This document shows, piece after piece, positions 16,745 to 24,490 of a DNA stretch of 64,000 nucleotides. The stretch is from Clostridiales bacterium. GTDB taxonomy: Bacteria; Bacillota; Clostridia; Christensenellales; Aristaeellaceae. The stretch is taken from assembly GCA_004557905.1 (NCBI GenBank), contig SFFH01000010.1, positions 13,775 through 77,774 on the forward strand. Direction: 5' to 3'. Made by a program: the position numbers and the translations under genes. Position 1 is the stretch's first letter, and the number at the start of each line of letters is the position of its first letter. The notes beneath the pieces were generated by a model, which searched no databases, was not told the DNA's origin, and saw nothing but the letters and a program-made list of their open reading frames with translations.

Positions 16745-17914
16745 TTACAGAATCCGATCAAGCATTGAGGTGCCCTTGAGCGTGTTTTCGACGCCGAAGA
16801 AATCCAGCACCGTCGCGCTCAGATCGGCATATGTCTCGCGCACGCCGAGGTTCACGCCGCGCTTTGCGTGCTTGCCCCACACCAGCACCGGCACATGCTC
16901 GCGCGTGTGGTCCGTGCCCGTATGGCAGGGATCGCAGCCGTGATCCGCGGTCAGGATCAGCAGGTCGTCCTCGCCCATCAGCTCCATGAGCTGCGGGATC
17001 TGCGCGTCGAAGGTCTCAAGCGCCTTGGCGTAACCGTTCACGTCGCGGCGATGGCCGTACACCATGTCAAAGTCCACGAGGTTCACGAACAGCAGTCCGT
17101 CAAAATCCTCCCGCATCGCGGCAAACGTCGCCTCCATGCAGGCCGCGTTGCCTGCGGCATGGTTCGACTTGGTGATGCCGCGCAGGCAGAAGATGTCCTC
17201 GATCTTGCCCACGCCGTACACCGTCTTTCCGTGCCGGCTGAGCAGGTCGCACAGGGTGGTCGGCGGTACGGCGCTGAAATCCCTGCGGCCGCCGGTGCGC
17301 TTGAACGCGCCGGCCTTCTCCCCCACGAACGGGCGCGCAATCACGCGGCCCACCTCCAGCTCGCCGGTAAGCATCTCGCGTGCGATTTCGCAGTCCCGGT
17401 ACAGCTCGGGAAGCGGCACGACGGCCTCGTTCGCTGCAATCTGGAACACGCTGTCCGCCGAGGTATAGACGATCAGCTTGCCGGTCCGGATATGCTCCTC
17501 GCCCAGCTCATCGAGAATCGCCGTGCCGGAGGCCGGCTTGTTGCCCAGCGTGCCGCGGCCCGTCGCCCGCTCAAAGCGTGTGATAAAGTCCTGCGGAAAG
17601 CCGTTGGGGAACGTCGGGAACGGGCGCGAAAGCTGCACGCCGGCAATCTCCCAGTGGCCGGTCGTCGTGTCCTTGCCCGCCGAAACCTCCTTGAGCTTGC
17701 CGTACGCGCCCTCCGGCGCCTCCACACCGCCAAAGCTAACGCCGTCGATGTTGCCCAGACCCAGCCGCATCATGTTCGGAATCTGCGGATGGCAGGCGTG
17801 CACAATGTGGCCCAGCGTATCCGCGCCCGTGTCGCCATAGTTGGCCGCATCCGCCAGCGCGCCGATGCCCACGCTGTCCAGCACAATCAGAATTGCCTTT
17901 TTCCATCCGGACAT
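16745..17914 (-). CDS. deoB: Phosphopentomutase
   Basis: 389 residues; ATG 17914 (MSGWKKAILIVLDSVGIGAL). Converts (deoxy)ribose 1-phosphate to the 5-phosphate in nucleoside salvage. Alkaline-phosphatase-superfamily metal sites are visible: LDSVGIGALADA at the N-terminus, VNLVDFDMVYGHRRDVNGYA (about 285) and LILTADHGCDPCHTGTDHTR (about 325). The ribosome binding site is weak. It lies downstream of spo0A by 28 bases and upstream of the pseudouridine synthase and punA. Confidence 0.95.
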   Translation of the reverse strand: MSGWKKAILIVLDSVGIGALADAANYGDTGADTLGHIVHACHPQIPNMMRLGLGNIDGVSFGGVEAPEGAYGKLKEVSAGKDTTTGHWEIAGVQLSRPFPTFPNGFPQDFITRFERATGRGTLGNKPASGTAILDELGEEHIRTGKLIVYTSADSVFQIAANEAVVPLPELYRDCEIAREMLTGELEVGRVIARPFVGEKAGAFKRTGGRRDFSAVPPTTLCDLLSRHGKTVYGVGKIEDIFCLRGITKSNHAAGNAACMEATFAAMREDFDGLLFVNLVDFDMVYGHRRDVNGYAKALETFDAQIPQLMELMGEDDLLILTADHGCDPCHTGTDHTREHVPVLVWGKHAKRGVNLGVRETYADLSATVLDFFGVENTLKGTSMLDRIL

Positions 17915-17942
17915 GCGCCGTCCGGCGCTGAACGCTTTATCG

Positions 17943-18683
17943 TTACGCCACCCGCATGCGCTGCACGAGCATGCCGATGATCTGCGCGTTGGTGGGCTTG
18001 CCCCTGGCGGGATCAAGCGTGTTGCCGAACAGCCCGTACACGCCGCGCGCTGCTGCCGCGTCCATCGTGCTCTCCACCGCGTGGCGGATGAGCCGCTCCA
18101 CGCTCTGCGGGGTCGTGCCAAAGCGCTCGGCAATCGGCTGATACAGCCGCTTGCCCACGGCGAACAGGCGGGCCTCGTTCTCATAGGCCAGCGCAGATGC
18201 CCAAGCCAGATAGGTAAAGCCCTTCAGCTGATCATGCATGCCCATCGCGTCCAGCAGCACGCAGGCTTGCTGATACGGCGCATGCGCTGCCTCCCAGTCG
18301 ATGAAATGATCGATCTCGTTCATCTGCGTCACCAGCGCAGCGCGCAGCTCCTCCCGCTGCCAGGGCACGTGCACCACTGCACGCGCGCCGCGCCTGCGAA
18401 AGCCCTCGTCGGAAAACGGCATCATCGAGCCGCCGATGACCCGCGGCATGCGGTCGCCCAGCATCTCATGCAGACAGTCCACCACGCCGAGGCCATCCAT
18501 GCCCGGGAGCATCGCATCGATGACCAGGATGTCCGGCGCACACTGCCTGCTGCTGCTCAGCACCGCGCGGCCGTCCGTGACGATCTGCATCGTGCAGTGC
18601 TCGCCGTCGTCCAGCTCCCGCTTCAGACTCTCCGCCACGCGCCTGTCGCGTACAGCGCAGAGGATATTCACCTTGCCCAGCAC
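17943..18683 (-). CDS. spo0A: Spo0A-type sporulation response regulator with a degenerate receiver
   Basis: 246 residues from GTG 18683, chosen because AAAGGCGG lies nine bases upstream and the length then matches Spo0A; an upstream ATG at 18710 is possible. The C-terminal DNA-binding domain has TTPQSVERLIRHAVESTMDA and GKPTNAQIIGMLVQRM, as in Spo0A. The receiver keeps the phospho-acceptor aspartate in LVIDAMLPGMDG, but the N-terminal acidic pair is reduced to AVRDRR and the usual lysine near VHVPWQREEL is absent. It directly follows spoIVB, the classic spoIVB-spo0A pair. It controls entry into sporulation by binding 0A boxes. Confidence 0.85.
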   Translation of the reverse strand: MLGKVNILCAVRDRRVAESLKRELDDGEHCTMQIVTDGRAVLSSSRQCAPDILVIDAMLPGMDGLGVVDCLHEMLGDRMPRVIGGSMMPFSDEGFRRRGARAVVHVPWQREELRAALVTQMNEIDHFIDWEAAHAPYQQACVLLDAMGMHDQLKGFTYLAWASALAYENEARLFAVGKRLYQPIAERFGTTPQSVERLIRHAVESTMDAAAARGVYGLFGNTLDPARGKPTNAQIIGMLVQRMRVA

Positions 18684-18706
18684 ATTGACTGCCCGCCTTT
18701 CGCCCC

Positions 18707-19771
18707 TCATGCCGCCGTCTGCCGGCTCGCCATTCCGTCGCTCTGCTCCAGCATCCACTCGATGTACATGCCGTAGCCCTGCGTCGAGTCGCTCAGATAG
18801 ACGTGCGTCACCGCGCCGATGATCCGCCCGTCCTGAATGATCGGGCTGCCGCTCATGCCCTGCACGATGCCGCCCGTCTTCTGAAGCAGCCTCTGATCCG
18901 TCACACGCAGAATCATGCCCTTCTGGCTCGGCTTGTCCTGCGCAAAGCAGCGCAGGATCTCCACGCTGTATTCCCTGGGGCCGTCTTCGTCGACCGTCGA
19001 GAGAATCGTCGCCTTGCCCGGATGCGCGTAGGCCCGTCCGCCCACGGGTAGCCCCTGCGGATAGAGCAGCGTCTGAGGCTGCACATCGATCGTGCCGTAG
19101 ATGCCGTATGCGCAGTTGTGTGAAAGCGTGCCGATCTGCTGATTCTCCTTGAGGAAGCTGCCCCTCAGCTCCCCCGCGCGGCCGCTCTCTCCCTTCGTCA
19201 CGCCGACGACGCGAGCCTGCATGATCGCGCCGTCGAGCACGGAGAGCATCTCCCCCGTGTCGCCGTCCACAATCGCATGCCCCAGCGCGCCATACGCCTG
19301 CGTCTGCGGATCAATGTAGGAAAGCGTGCCCACACCCGCCGTGCTGTCGCGCACCCAGACGCCGAGCCTGCGCCTGCCGTCCGTCTCGCTCACCGGCGCG
19401 GCAGCCTGCAGCGTGATCTCCTTGCCGCCTCGCAGCACGGAAAGCTCCACGCTGTCGCGCCCGAGGGCGCTCACCCGCCGGGCCAGCTCCTGCGCGCTGT
19501 CGACGCGCTCGCCCTGCACGGACAGGATCACGTCGCCCACGCGCAGCGGCGTTCGGATCTCCTGCCGGCTTGCCCGCGAGACCACCAGCACGCCCTGCGT
19601 CCTGAGCGCCACGCCCACGGCCTGACCGCCCGGAATCAGCGTGCGCACCTCGCCCACGTCCGCCTGCGCGGAGGAAACCTCCACGGTTACCCGCGTGCCC
19701 GGCCAGGCATACAGCGTCAACGCTGCCACAGCCAGCGCAATGCCCAAACGATGCCGCCTCTTCTCGTCCAT
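18707..19771 (-). CDS. spoIVB: SpoIVB serine peptidase
   Basis: 354 residues; ATG 19771 after GGAGG. A signal-anchor (about residues 9-24) leads to a PDZ domain (PLRVGDVILSVQGERVDSAQ, about 75-95) and a C-terminal S55 peptidase domain. Likely catalytic residues are the histidine in YGALGHAIVDGD and the serine in IVQGMSGSPIIQDGRIIG. In Bacillus it is made in the forespore and cuts SpoIVFA to trigger pro-sigma-K processing. spo0A follows 24 bases later. Confidence 0.93.
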   Translation of the reverse strand: MDEKRRHRLGIALAVAALTLYAWPGTRVTVEVSSAQADVGEVRTLIPGGQAVGVALRTQGVLVVSRASRQEIRTPLRVGDVILSVQGERVDSAQELARRVSALGRDSVELSVLRGGKEITLQAAAPVSETDGRRRLGVWVRDSTAGVGTLSYIDPQTQAYGALGHAIVDGDTGEMLSVLDGAIMQARVVGVTKGESGRAGELRGSFLKENQQIGTLSHNCAYGIYGTIDVQPQTLLYPQGLPVGGRAYAHPGKATILSTVDEDGPREYSVEILRCFAQDKPSQKGMILRVTDQRLLQKTGGIVQGMSGSPIIQDGRIIGAVTHVYLSDSTQGYGMYIEWMLEQSDGMASRQTAA

Positions 19772-19833
19772 CTCTCTGCCTCCATGAATGGTCTTCATGG
19801 ACAGCATGAGCGGCCCGGGCGGCAATTATCCCG

Positions 19834-20301
19834 TTATTCCTCCGGCTTATTCTGGGTATCCAGCAGCTGCTGCAGCTCCTGCATGAAGGACTGCACGTCC
19901 TTGAACTGGCGGTACACCGACGCAAAGCGGATGTACGCCACCTCGTCCAGATCCTTGAGGCCCTCCATGATCAGCTGGCCGATCTCCTCGCTGGTGACCT
20001 CCTGCTCCATCTTGCGGCATACGCTGGTCTCCACGTGATTGACGAGCTTCTCGATCTCGTCAATCGGCACCGGCCGCTTTTCGCACGCCTTGAGGATGCC
20101 GTTTCGCACCTTGGCCGGATCGAACTGCTCGCGGCGCTTATCCTTCTTGATGATGAACACCGGCAGCATCTCGATCTTCTCATACGTCGTGAACCGGCGC
20201 TGACAGCCCTCGCATTCGCGGCGGCGGCGGATGGCGCCGTCCTCCGTCGGACGGGAATCGACAACGCGGCTTTCCGTGCAGTTGCAGTATATGCACTTCA
20301 T
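19834..20301 (-). CDS. nrdR: Transcriptional repressor NrdR
   Basis: 155 residues; ATG 20301. N-terminal zinc ribbon MKCIYCNCTESRVVDSR with the second pair in RRECEGCQRRF, then an ATP-cone (VFIIKKDKRREQFDPAKV). Represses ribonucleotide reductase genes by binding NrdR boxes when dATP is high. The standard length for the family. It is preceded by its own promoter and stands between ylmC and spoIVB, as in many Clostridia. Confidence 0.95.
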   Translation of the reverse strand: MKCIYCNCTESRVVDSRPTEDGAIRRRRECEGCQRRFTTYEKIEMLPVFIIKKDKRREQFDPAKVRNGILKACEKRPVPIDEIEKLVNHVETSVCRKMEQEVTSEEIGQLIMEGLKDLDEVAYIRFASVYRQFKDVQSFMQELQQLLDTQNKPEE

Positions 20302-20340
20302 CGCTGAATTGCACCTCTTTCTTTAGAAAACTCCATCTGT

Positions 20341-20369
20341 ATTATACCCTCTGGCGCGCAAAACGTAAA
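20341..20369 (-). promoter_or_regulatory. Promoter of nrdR
   Basis: TTTACG, 17 bp spacer, TATAAT on the minus strand, about 40 bases before nrdR. Confidence 0.65.
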
Positions 20370-20410
20370 CTTCTTTTTTGTTTTCCGCGTGCTAGCGATC
20401 TGCAGGCCCT

Positions 20411-20665
20411 CTATTTCCCGCACGGCCTGCACGAGGGCTGGGCCACAAGGATGACGTCATCGCCGATGCACGCGATCTGCTGCCAGGGGATGCTCGTCAT
20501 GCTCCTGTCCCCGTGCAGAAAGCACGAAAAGCCCGTACCGCCCGGCACGATCAGCGCGCGCACCTGGCCGCTCGACGCATCAAACTCAAGGTCCGTCACC
20601 CGGCCCAGCAGCCGTCCGTCGCCGATGCAGATGACGTCCTTCTTTCTCAGCTCGCAAAACGTCAT
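20411..20665 (-). CDS. ylmC: YlmC/YmxH family sporulation protein (PRC-barrel)
   Basis: 84 residues; ATG 20665 after AAAGGGGA. A single PRC-barrel fold: ELRKKDVICIGDGRLLGRVT, then DLEFDASSGQVRALIVPGG and IPWQQIACIGDDVILV. YlmC/YmxH proteins are linked to sporulation by location next to sigG, as here; the molecular role is unknown. Divergent from sigG and followed by nrdR. Confidence 0.88.
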   Translation of the reverse strand: MTFCELRKKDVICIGDGRLLGRVTDLEFDASSGQVRALIVPGGTGFSCFLHGDRSMTSIPWQQIACIGDDVILVAQPSCRPCGK

Positions 20666-20747
20666 ACGCGCGTCCCCTTTCCCGCTTTGCAGAAAAATTT
20701 CTCTTCTCCATATGCCGCTTCGCCGGAATTATGACCGGTCTGTGCAA

Positions 20748-20777
20748 GAATATTTTGCGCGGGCCGCCGTCATAATG
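20748..20777 (+). promoter_or_regulatory. Candidate sigma-G (or sigma-F) promoter of sigG
   Basis: GAATA, 18 bp, CATAATG. This agrees with the Bacillus sigma-G pattern (G-H-A-T-R, 18 bp, CATWHTA) except for the last base. About 40 bases upstream of the start. Confidence 0.5.
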
Positions 20778-20809
20778 CGTTTATCTTTCCCGATGAGGAG
20801 GCAAAGCAA

Positions 20810-21583
20810 ATGGCGATCGGCAAAGTTGAAATCTGCGGCGTGGACACCTCCACGCTTCCCGTCATCTCCAATGAGCGCATGCGCGAGCTGTTCCCTCTGG
20901 TGCACGGCGGCGACGAGGCTGCCCGGGAGGAATTCATCCGCGGCAACCTGCGGCTGGTGCTCAGCGTGCTTCAGCGGTTCCAGCACCGCTGCGAAAACGT
21001 GGACGACCTGTTTCAGGTCGGCTGCATCGGGCTGATCAAGGCGCTGGACAACTTCGATGTGACGCAGAACGTGCGCTTTTCCACCTATGCCGTGCCGATG
21101 ATCATCGGCGAAATCCGGCGCTATCTGCGGGACAACAACGCCATCCGCGTCAGCCGCTCGCTGCGGGACATCGCCTACAAGGCGCTGGGCACGCGCGACA
21201 GACTCAGCCGTGAGCTCGGAAGGGAGCCGACCATCGCGGAGATCGCGAAGAAGCTGGAGATGGACGTGGAGGACGTCACGCTGGCGCTCGAGGCGATTCA
21301 GGACCCGGTCAGCCTCTGCGAGCCCATCGGCGGGGACAATGCCGACGCGCTGACCATCGGCGATCAGGTGCGCGACGAAAGCGTCAGCCAGGAGAGCTGG
21401 CTGGAGCACATCGCCATCACCGAGGCCATGCGCCGCCTGAGCGAGCGCGAGCAGCGGATTCTGAACCTGCGCTTCTTCCAGGGGCGCACACAGATGGAGG
21501 TCGCCTCCGAGATCGGCATCAGCCAGGCGCAGGTCTCCCGCCTGGAAAAGGCCGCGCTTGAGCACATGCGCAAGTTCATCTGA
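20810..21583 (+). CDS. sigG: RNA polymerase sigma-G factor
   Basis: 257 residues; ATG 20810 after GAGGAGG. The N-terminal tag KVEICGVDTSTLPVISNERM is typical of SigG rather than SigF. Region 2 has DDLFQVGCIGLIKALDNFD and VRFSTYAVPMIIGEIRRYLR; region 4 ends QGRTQMEVASEIGISQAQVS. Directs late forespore gene expression. It ends tail to tail with spoIIP, overlapping by eight bases. In most relatives sigG follows spoIIGA and sigE; here the spoIIGA-like gene is 20 kb away on the other strand. Confidence 0.95.
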   Translation: MAIGKVEICGVDTSTLPVISNERMRELFPLVHGGDEAAREEFIRGNLRLVLSVLQRFQHRCENVDDLFQVGCIGLIKALDNFDVTQNVRFSTYAVPMIIGEIRRYLRDNNAIRVSRSLRDIAYKALGTRDRLSRELGREPTIAEIAKKLEMDVEDVTLALEAIQDPVSLCEPIGGDNADALTIGDQVRDESVSQESWLEHIAITEAMRRLSEREQRILNLRFFQGRTQMEVASEIGISQAQVSRLEKAALEHMRKFI

Positions 21584-22397
21584 TTTCTGCGTGCACCTGC
21601 GCAAGGGCCTGCGCGATGATCGGACAGGCCGCTAGCGCCTCCTCGAGCGTGTTGCGGTTGTTGCCCACCTCGATGAGCAGCGCGCCGGTGGAGACATGCT
21701 GGTTGAAGCGGCCCGTCTTGATCTTGACCTCGCGCGATACGCCCTCCATCTGGGCGTTCATGCAGTCGGTAAGGCACTGAGCGAGCTCGAGATTCTTCGG
21801 CCAGTCCGGCCGCGCGTCAAAACCTGCACCCGTCGCGCCGGTGCCCTTGCCCACCAGCAGCATCACATAAGCGATCCGCCGGCCGTCCTGTTCTACGCAG
21901 TTGGCGCCATTGTACAGCCCGCTGTATGCGTCGCGGTGGATGTCAAAGATGTAGTCGTAAGTCTCCCCGGCCGCAAGGCGCGCTTCCAGCATCGCCAGAG
22001 AGCGCGTGTAGGCGCCGGAGAGGTTGGGCGGCTCAAACGCCGTCGTGTCGTGCACCACGGAAAAGCCCAGATCACGCAGGCACCTGGCCAGCTCCTCGCC
22101 CACGCGCAGCATGTTGAAGCGCTTGTCCCGGGTGCGCCAGGTCTCCGTAGGCACGTACTGCGCGTCCTCCGTCATCTCGTAGGCCTCCCAGGTGTGCGTG
22201 TGGTACAGCAGCACGCTCGGCTTTTCCTCGTCCTGCAGCGCCGCGGCGGGCAGCGCATCCGCCTGCGGGGCGACCACCTCGATCGTCAGCGGTACGCGCC
22301 GCGCCTGCATTTGCCGCGCCGCCGCGCCGCCCGCGCACGCGAAAGCGGCCAGCGCAAGGAGCGCCGCCGCCCGTTTGCCCTTTCCCCGACTGCGCAT
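21576..22397 (-). CDS. spoIIP: Stage II sporulation protein P
   Basis: 273 residues; ATG 22397 after GGAGGGAAG. A signal-anchor near the N-terminus is followed by the SpoIIP amidase/endopeptidase domain: VLLYHTHTWEAYEM (about 66), DYIFDIHRDAYSG (about 150) and GALLIEVGNNRNTLEEALAA (about 240), which hold the zinc-binding and catalytic residues. With SpoIID and SpoIIM it degrades septal peptidoglycan during engulfment. A SpoIID-domain protein occurs later in the window but may not be its partner. Confidence 0.92.
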   Translation of the reverse strand: MRSRGKGKRAAALLALAAFACAGGAAARQMQARRVPLTIEVVAPQADALPAAALQDEEKPSVLLYHTHTWEAYEMTEDAQYVPTETWRTRDKRFNMLRVGEELARCLRDLGFSVVHDTTAFEPPNLSGAYTRSLAMLEARLAAGETYDYIFDIHRDAYSGLYNGANCVEQDGRRIAYVMLLVGKGTGATGAGFDARPDWPKNLELAQCLTDCMNAQMEGVSREVKIKTGRFNQHVSTGALLIEVGNNRNTLEEALAACPIIAQALAQVHAEIR

Positions 22398-22428
22398 CGG
22401 CTTCCCTCCAGACGTCCGATTTTCATGC

Positions 22429-22455
22429 ACGCCGCTTTCCCGCCGGCATACTCTG
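22429..22455 (+). promoter_or_regulatory. Possible sigma-K-type promoter of the cysteine-rich gene
   Basis: AC, 16 bp, CATACTCTG. Bacillus sigma-K promoters read AC-N16/17-CATA-NNN-TA; the last base differs here. A similar box precedes the second cysteine-rich gene. Confidence 0.3.
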
Positions 22456-22505
22456 GAATCGTGAGGAATTCCCCTCATAACGACTTGCCCAAGGAGGCGT
22501 GCGCC

Positions 22506-23324
22506 ATGAGTTTTTACTCCTATAAAAACGCAAATTCCACACACTGTCCGTGCAGCGTTTCCGGAAGCGAAATCCTGAACGGACTCAACGAGCGGGTCTG
22601 CATCCAGGTACAGCGCGTGTACGATTCATGTCTGTTTCAAGAGCAGCTGAGCGACCAGCGCGTAGCGCTCATCAGCTATGGTCTGGTGCCCTCAAGCTGC
22701 GGCGGCGGGGAGCAGTGCAGCGAAAACTGCAACCAGCCCACGATGCCCATCACCTTTGAAAGCTGCCGCTCCACCACGACCGAGGGCACCATCCGCAACC
22801 TCTCCGTCGAGCGCCTGTGCGACCGTCCCTGCTTCGCCCGCGTGCGCGGCCAGGTCGAGGTGCCCATCGACATCCTCTTCACCGACGCGAACTGCCGCGA
22901 ATACATCGGCCGCGGCGTGGTCACGGTGGACCGCGACGTGCTGCTCTCCATCCCGGATGAGTCCATCGTGCCCTACAACATCGAGGCCATGGTCTCCGCG
23001 ATCTGCGTTTCCGGTACATACGTCGGCAACAACATCTTCTGTCTGGAAATCTGTGTGACGGTCGTGCTCAAGGTGCTGGCGAAGGTGGAGATGCTGGTGC
23101 CCAGCTACGGCTTCTGCGAGGTGCCGCCGTGCGAGGAGTTTGCGGATTCGGTCTGCGACGAGTTCTTCAGCCTGCCGCTCTTCCCGCAGGCGCTGTGCGA
23201 CGAGGACGCCATCCGTGCGCGCAACGTGAGCTGCACCTGCGGCAACTACACCAGCACAACCGGCCTGGGCTGCAGCGGCGGCACGGCCTGCGCAAACAAC
23301 AACGCCTGCGGCTGCTGCCGTTGA
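22506..23324 (+). CDS. Cysteine-rich protein, presumed spore surface or coat protein
   Basis: 272 residues; ATG 22506 after AAGGAGG. No signal peptide or membrane segment. It has over twenty cysteines, many in pairs or near the ends: THCPCSVSGSEIL, then ERVCIQVQRVYDSCLFQEQL near residue 30, an all-beta middle part with VDRDVLLSIPDESIVPYN, and the C-terminal tail NNNACGCCR. The VCIQV-VYDSC block recalls cysteine-rich proteins of clostridial spores. A soluble protein of this kind made in the mother cell could be cross-linked by disulfides into the coat. Position next to spoIIP and a sigma-K-like box support that; the exact family is not recognised. Confidence 0.6.
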   Translation: MSFYSYKNANSTHCPCSVSGSEILNGLNERVCIQVQRVYDSCLFQEQLSDQRVALISYGLVPSSCGGGEQCSENCNQPTMPITFESCRSTTTEGTIRNLSVERLCDRPCFARVRGQVEVPIDILFTDANCREYIGRGVVTVDRDVLLSIPDESIVPYNIEAMVSAICVSGTYVGNNIFCLEICVTVVLKVLAKVEMLVPSYGFCEVPPCEEFADSVCDEFFSLPLFPQALCDEDAIRARNVSCTCGNYTSTTGLGCSGGTACANNNACGCCR

Positions 23325-23344
23325 GCCACGCCGGATACTGCTCC

Positions 23345-23375
23345 GAAGGATCGCACCCGCGGTCCTTCTTTCTTT
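23345..23375 (+). terminator. Terminator of the cysteine-rich gene
   Basis: GAAGGATCGC and GCGGTCCTTC pair (one wobble) and are followed by TTTCTTT. Confidence 0.8.
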
Positions 23376-23907
23376 ATGTCCGTCTGCGCCGTTTTAGTCC
23401 TTTGGGGATCGCGTCGCCCAGCGCCAGCGCCGCCAGTGTCCCGGCCATCACGCCGCAGAGGCTCTCCGGAATCCGGCTGACCGACGGCTGAAACAGCGGA
23501 TGCAGGATGCAGACGACAGCCACCGCAAAGGCCGCCCACGTCAGCGCGGACATCAGGCATACATGTCCGCCCAGGTTCATCCGCTGCCCCGAATAATCCC
23601 AATAGCGCGTATGCAGGATGCGCAGAACCAGCGCGCCCGCCGCGTATTCCAGCACGCTGGCTGCGATCGTCCCCACGATCATCACCTTGCCCACGCTTTC
23701 CTTGACGGGAAGGCAGACGATCAGCATGCCCAGCGCGCCGAAGCCGTACACCGGCAGAAACGGGCCCGAGAGAAAGCCCCGGTTGACGAGTCGCCGGTCA
23801 CGGACGAGGTACAGCAAAACCTCCCAGCACCAGCCGGTAAAGCTGTACAGAAAGAACACCAGCGCCCACTGGCCGGGGCTGTACTGCGCACGCAGCAGGC
23901 TTGCCAT
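23374..23907 (-). CDS. Putative ABC-transporter type IV / DUF1113 (CmpB) family membrane protein
   Basis: 177 residues from ATG 23907; GTG 23913 or TTG 23925 are also possible because GGGGG lies among them. Four or five membrane segments. The family marks are LYSFTGWCWEVLLYLV (residues 20-35), RGFLSGPFLPVYGFGAL (about 45-60) and YWDYSGQRMNLGGHVCLM (about 105). The family is often labelled putative ABC transporter permease, but no ATPase is linked to it here and its role is unknown. Confidence 0.75.
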   Translation of the reverse strand: MASLLRAQYSPGQWALVFFLYSFTGWCWEVLLYLVRDRRLVNRGFLSGPFLPVYGFGALGMLIVCLPVKESVGKVMIVGTIAASVLEYAAGALVLRILHTRYWDYSGQRMNLGGHVCLMSALTWAAFAVAVVCILHPLFQPSVSRIPESLCGVMAGTLAALALGDAIPKGLKRRRRT

Positions 23908-23934
23908 TCCCACAAAGACCCCCAAGCGTTTGGC

Positions 23935-23967
23935 ATAAAAGAAAGCCCGACACGCTTGTCAGGCTTT
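23935..23967 (-). terminator. Terminator of the MotA/OmpA-type operon
   Basis: On the minus strand AAAGCCTGACA and TGTCGGGCTTT pair around AGCG (one U-G pair) and are followed by CTTTTAT. Confidence 0.8.
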
Positions 23968-23994
23968 CCCGATGGGTTCCATTTGATGCATGCT

Positions 23995-24489
23995 TTACTG
24001 TGCGCTGCCCTGGAGGGTGATCTTCCGGCCGAAGACGTAGCAGCTCACCGTGAACGCGCGCTGCGTGTTCTCCACGCTGCCTGTGCACAGCAACGTCGCC
24101 GAGACGTCGCCCTGATGGCCGCTGGCGAGCACGTTCGCCTGGACATTGTCCAGCTGCAGAACGTCGCCCTCCGCGGGCTGTACCTGCAGCGCGATCCACT
24201 CCGCCGGGAAAAAGCCCCGGTTGGCCAGCCGCACGGTGACCGTCAGAAATGTACAGTCCTGTGCGTTCAGGCCCGAAACGTCGCCAAACACGTGACCGGT
24301 GAACGTCCCGTCCCGCACCTGCGCGACCGCCTGATCAAAAATCTCCTGCGCCTGCGCCGCCGGCGTGACGAGCATGGACGTCTGCTCCACCACCGGCGCA
24401 AGCGTGTTGATGCCGTAGAGCACTGCGCCCGCGCCCGCGATGGTGACGATCAGCACGGCGATCGCCAGCACCCTCATTGCCTTATACAC
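23995..24489 (-). CDS. Small membrane-anchored protein, third gene of the ZorAB-like operon
   Basis: 164 residues; GTG 24489 with GGGGGAG four bases upstream. A single N-terminal membrane anchor (VLAIAVLIVTIAGAGAVLYG, about 7-26) is followed by an extracytoplasmic part rich in beta segments with two cysteines that could pair. I do not recognise the domain. The start lies one base after the stop of the OmpA-type gene, so translation is coupled. Its place suggests an accessory part of the same envelope complex. Confidence 0.65.
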   Translation of the reverse strand: MYKAMRVLAIAVLIVTIAGAGAVLYGINTLAPVVEQTSMLVTPAAQAQEIFDQAVAQVRDGTFTGHVFGDVSGLNAQDCTFLTVTVRLANRGFFPAEWIALQVQPAEGDVLQLDNVQANVLASGHQGDVSATLLCTGSVENTQRAFTVSCYVFGRKITLQGSAQ

Positions 24490-24490
24490 G

